Assembly: GCF_014899185.1 (NCBI RefSeq)
Contig: NZ_CP045201.1
Location: forward strand, 3,139,501-3,203,500
DNA: 64,000 nt
Direction: 5' to 3'
Origin: Pseudooceanicola spongiae
Lineage (GTDB): Bacteria; Pseudomonadota; Alphaproteobacteria; Rhodobacterales; Rhodobacteraceae
Below the pieces are notes generated by a model. That model saw only the letters and a list, made by a program, of their open reading frames with translations. It did no database searches and had not been told where the DNA came from. This document shows positions 61,144 through 64,000 of the stretch, in pieces (the stretch's first letter is position 1; each line of letters begins with the position of its first letter). Made by a program: the position numbers and the translations under genes.

Positions 61144-64000
61144 TCGCCCGCGACCCCGCCTCCGCCCGCCAGATCCAGGCCGCGCTGCCCGACCGCTCGA
61201 CCTGGCTGTCGGCCAACGCAGGCTCGGGCAAGACCCGCGTGCTGACCGACCGTGTGGCGCGGCTGCTGCTGGATGGCGTGTCGCCGCAGAATGTGCTCTG
61301 CCTGACTTATACCAAGGCCGCCGCGTCCGAGATGCAGAACCGGCTGTTCCAGCGCTTGGGCGAATGGGCGATGCTGGCGGACGACGCGCTGCGCAAGGCG
61401 CTGGCCCGGCTGGGGGTCGAGGATGAGATCGACAGCCGCCGTCTGGCCCGCGCGCGCACGCTGTTCGCCAGCGCAATCGAGACGCCCGGCGGGCTGAAGA
61501 TCCAGACCATCCACTCGTTCTGTGCCGCGCTGCTGCGTCGCTTTCCGCTGGAGGCCGGAGTCAGCCCGCAGTTTCAGGAAATGGAGGACCGCAACGGCAC
61601 CATCCTGCGCGACGAGGTGATCCAGAAGATCGCAGAGGGGCCCCATGCCGCCATACTGGAACGCGTCGCCTACCTTCTGACCGACGAGACGTTTCGCGGC
61701 CTGACGCAGGAGGTCGCGAAGCATCAGGACCTCTTCGCCCAGCCCCTCGACATCACCGCGGTCGAGGCGGCGCTGAACCTCGCCCCAGGCCTGACGACGC
61801 AGGACGTGCTGGACAACGCCTTCACCGAGGCCGATCTGGCGTTCCTTCCCAGCCTGATAGAGATGCTGCGCGCAGGCACGACCAAGGGCGATGCAAGCGC
61901 GCTCGAGATGCTGTCGCAGATCGACACCCGCTCACTCTCTGCGCTGGAAGTGCTTGAGGACCGGTTCCTGACCAAGTCCGGCAAGGCGCCCTTCACCCCG
62001 ACGAAATTTCCCGGCAAGGACGCCAAGGCCGCCCACCCCCACCTTGTGCCCCAGATCGAGGACTGGCAGATCCGCGTGTCAGAATGGCGTGACACCCGCG
62101 TCGCCATCGCCGCCCGGGACAAGGCACTGGCTCTGCATGATTTCGCCCGCGTTTTCCTGCCCGCTTATGCGGCGGCGAAAGAGGCGCGCGGCTGGCTGGA
62201 TTTCGACGACCTGATCCTGCGCACCCGTGACCTGCTGACCAATACCGTGGTCTCGCAATGGGTGCTCTGGCGGCTCGACGGTGGCATCGACCATATCCTT
62301 GTTGACGAGGCGCAGGATACCTCGCCCGTGCAATGGCAGGTGGTTTCGGCCTTGGCGCGGGAGTTCACCTCGGGCGCTGGCGCGCGCGACGACGTGATGC
62401 GCACGATCTTCGTGGTCGGCGACAAGAAGCAGTCGATCTATTCCTTTCAGGGCGCTGACCCCAGCGAATTTGATCGGATGCGCGACACCTTCGCCGACAG
62501 CCTGCGCCACACCGGCGAGCCTCTGCAATCGCTTGAGCTTGAGTATTCCTTCCGCTCCGCCTCGACCGTGCTGAACCTTGTGGACCGGGTGTTCGACGGG
62601 CGCGATGCGGCGGGCTTTACCACCGACCAGCGCCACCGTGCCTTCAAGGCGGCGATGCCGGGGCGCGTTGACCTCTGGCCTCTGGTCGAGAAATCCAAGG
62701 ACAAGGACGAACGCGACTGGTTCGATCCCGTCGATTTGCTGGCCGCCACCGACCATAACGTCATGCTGGCGAAACAGATAGCCGAGTCGATCCGGGATAT
62801 GCTGAGCTCCGGTCAAACCATCCCCGAAGAGATCGGCCATACGGGAACGTATGCACGCCGCCCGGTGCGGGCCGGCGATATCATGATCCTGGTGCGCCGT
62901 CGCTCAACCGTGTTCAACGAGCTGATCCGTGCCTGCAAAAAGGCCGACCTGCCGATCGCTGGGGCAGACCGCCTGAAAGTCGCCGCCGAGCTTGCTGTGC
63001 GCGACATTGGGGCGCTGCTGAGCTTTCTCGCGCTTCCAGAGGATGACCTGTCGCTGGCCTCGGTCCTGAAATCGCCGCTGTTTGGTTGGGACGAACAGGC
63101 GCTCTACGACCTTGCGCACAAACGCGGCGACCACAAACGCCTGTGGGAAGCGATGAAGCTGCGCGCGACGGAATACCCCGCCACCTTCGCGATGCTGACC
63201 GATCTTCAGGAACAGGCCGACTTCCTGCGCCCCTATGACCTGATCGAACGCATCCTGACCCGGTTCGAGGGACGGCGCAAACTGCTGGGCCGTCTGGGCG
63301 AGGAGGCCGCCGATGGCATCGACGCTCTACTAGATCAAGCGCTGGTTTATGAGCGGACCGAGGTGCCCAGCCTGACCGGCTTTCTGGTCTGGATGGAGGC
63401 CGACGCGCTGGAGATCAAACGCCAGCTCGACAGTGCCGGGGACCAGATCCGCGTGATGACGGTGCACGGCTCCAAGGGGCTGGAGAGCCCCATCGTGATC
63501 CTGCCCGAAACACTGATCTCGGCCCCGCGGTTCGACGACAAGATCGTGCCAGCGGGGACCGTGCCGCTATGGTCGGTGTCGCAAACCGAAGCCCCCGCCG
63601 CGTATCGCACCCTGCGCGAGGAGAAGATCGAGAGGCTGTCACAGGAACGCGACCGCCTGCTCTACGTCGCCATGACGCGCGCCGAAAAGTGGCTGATCGT
63701 CGCCGGGGCGGGGACCGAGGGCAAATCCGGCAACGATTGGTACAGCCGCATCCGCGAGGCGATGATCGAAATGGGGGCAGGCGAGCATGACCACCCCGGC
63801 GGCCAGGGTCTGCGGCTGGAAAACGGCGACTGGGACGGGCTGGAGCTGGACGTGCCAGCGCCCATCGTCACGACCCAGCCGGTGCTGGAGGCCTGGGCGA
63901 CCGACAAAGCGCCGCGCGCCGAGGGCGAGGCGAAAACCCTCAGCCCGTCCAACTTGGGCGGCACCAAGGCGCTACCGGGCGAGGCCGGGCTGGACGAGGA
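61140..64000 (+). CDS. addA: Helicase-nuclease AddA (partial, 3' end outside window)
   Basis: The first 953 residues of a UvrD-family AddA. Walker A ANAGSGKT (25-32, K31), TYTKAAASEM, IQTIHSFCA, the Walker B DEAQDTSP near residue 390, GDKKQSIYSFQGAD and VMTVHGSKGLE (motif V), and YVAMTRAE (motif VI) are visible; the C-terminal nuclease domain lies beyond the window. Coupled to addB by ATGA overlap. Confidence 0.95.
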   Translation, partial: MIARDPASARQIQAALPDRSTWLSANAGSGKTRVLTDRVARLLLDGVSPQNVLCLTYTKAAASEMQNRLFQRLGEWAMLADDALRKALARLGVEDEIDSRRLARARTLFASAIETPGGLKIQTIHSFCAALLRRFPLEAGVSPQFQEMEDRNGTILRDEVIQKIAEGPHAAILERVAYLLTDETFRGLTQEVAKHQDLFAQPLDITAVEAALNLAPGLTTQDVLDNAFTEADLAFLPSLIEMLRAGTTKGDASALEMLSQIDTRSLSALEVLEDRFLTKSGKAPFTPTKFPGKDAKAAHPHLVPQIEDWQIRVSEWRDTRVAIAARDKALALHDFARVFLPAYAAAKEARGWLDFDDLILRTRDLLTNTVVSQWVLWRLDGGIDHILVDEAQDTSPVQWQVVSALAREFTSGAGARDDVMRTIFVVGDKKQSIYSFQGADPSEFDRMRDTFADSLRHTGEPLQSLELEYSFRSASTVLNLVDRVFDGRDAAGFTTDQRHRAFKAAMPGRVDLWPLVEKSKDKDERDWFDPVDLLAATDHNVMLAKQIAESIRDMLSSGQTIPEEIGHTGTYARRPVRAGDIMILVRRRSTVFNELIRACKKADLPIAGADRLKVAAELAVRDIGALLSFLALPEDDLSLASVLKSPLFGWDEQALYDLAHKRGDHKRLWEAMKLRATEYPATFAMLTDLQEQADFLRPYDLIERILTRFEGRRKLLGRLGEEAADGIDALLDQALVYERTEVPSLTGFLVWMEADALEIKRQLDSAGDQIRVMTVHGSKGLESPIVILPETLISAPRFDDKIVPAGTVPLWSVSQTEAPAAYRTLREEKIERLSQERDRLLYVAMTRAEKWLIVAGAGTEGKSGNDWYSRIREAMIEMGAGEHDHPGGQGLRLENGDWDGLELDVPAPIVTTQPVLEAWATDKAPRAEGEAKTLSPSNLGGTKALPGEAGLDE

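Overview
The window reads as a chromosomal segment of a high-GC alphaproteobacterium, most likely a Rhodobacteraceae/Roseobacter-type organism. The evidence is the RegB/PrrB - SCO1/PrrC - RegA/PrrA redox-sensing set, the hemD - COG4223 - HemY-like operon beside tsaD-gpsA, TRAP and TTT solute transporters, and alphaproteobacterial addB-addA. No lineage marker such as rRNA is present, so this is inference from gene content. No prophage, complete insertion sequence or CRISPR array was seen.

Layout. 0-5 kb: a minus-strand catabolic operon with a FadR-type GntR regulator, a three-part TRAP transporter and a DapA-family lyase/deaminase cut by the window edge. Two copies of the same small palindrome suggest the regulator controls both itself and the transporter. 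5-12.7 kb: a GGDEF-EAL c-di-GMP enzyme, a small lipoprotein, a NarL-type two-component system, and a pair consisting of a TbpB-like surface lipoprotein and a Slam outer-membrane translocon (type XI secretion). Similar GC-rich motifs, two of them perfect palindromes, precede three of these units and may be the response-regulator site. 12.7-20.2 kb: a convergent minus-strand operon with a TonB-dependent receptor, an EF-hand protein, DUF2271, PepSY, ApbE, a CysJ-like flavoreductase and a YncE-like propeller. It looks like an uptake plus periplasmic-reduction system. Together these two blocks are the most unusual part of the window.

20-30.8 kb: GNAT and DUF1203 proteins, then a LysR-controlled TctCBA transporter translationally coupled to an ArgE-family deacylase, a DnaQ-like exonuclease, and a cobalamin riboswitch leading btuF-btuC. 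The third gene, the ABC ATPase, is frameshifted and truncated. 31-36.8 kb: a cassette of an HscC-type Hsp70, a divergent membrane-anchored J-domain protein and an unknown membrane protein, beginning about 200 bp past the truncated ATPase, followed by about 870 bp without a recognisable gene.

36.8-64 kb is mostly housekeeping: a PEP-mutase-like enzyme coupled to ada, tRNA-Thr(CGT), haem-related genes, tsaD-gpsA-yciI-EVE, a universal stress protein with an AGCS symporter, ahcY, an HD hydrolase and a GNAT, prrA/prrC/prrB, and a long plus-strand run of a PAS protein, tsaE, amgK, murU, addB and addA (cut by the right edge). Unless stated otherwise, coordinates use starts chosen from ribosome-binding sites, coupling to the previous gene, or family N-termini rather than the longest open frame.
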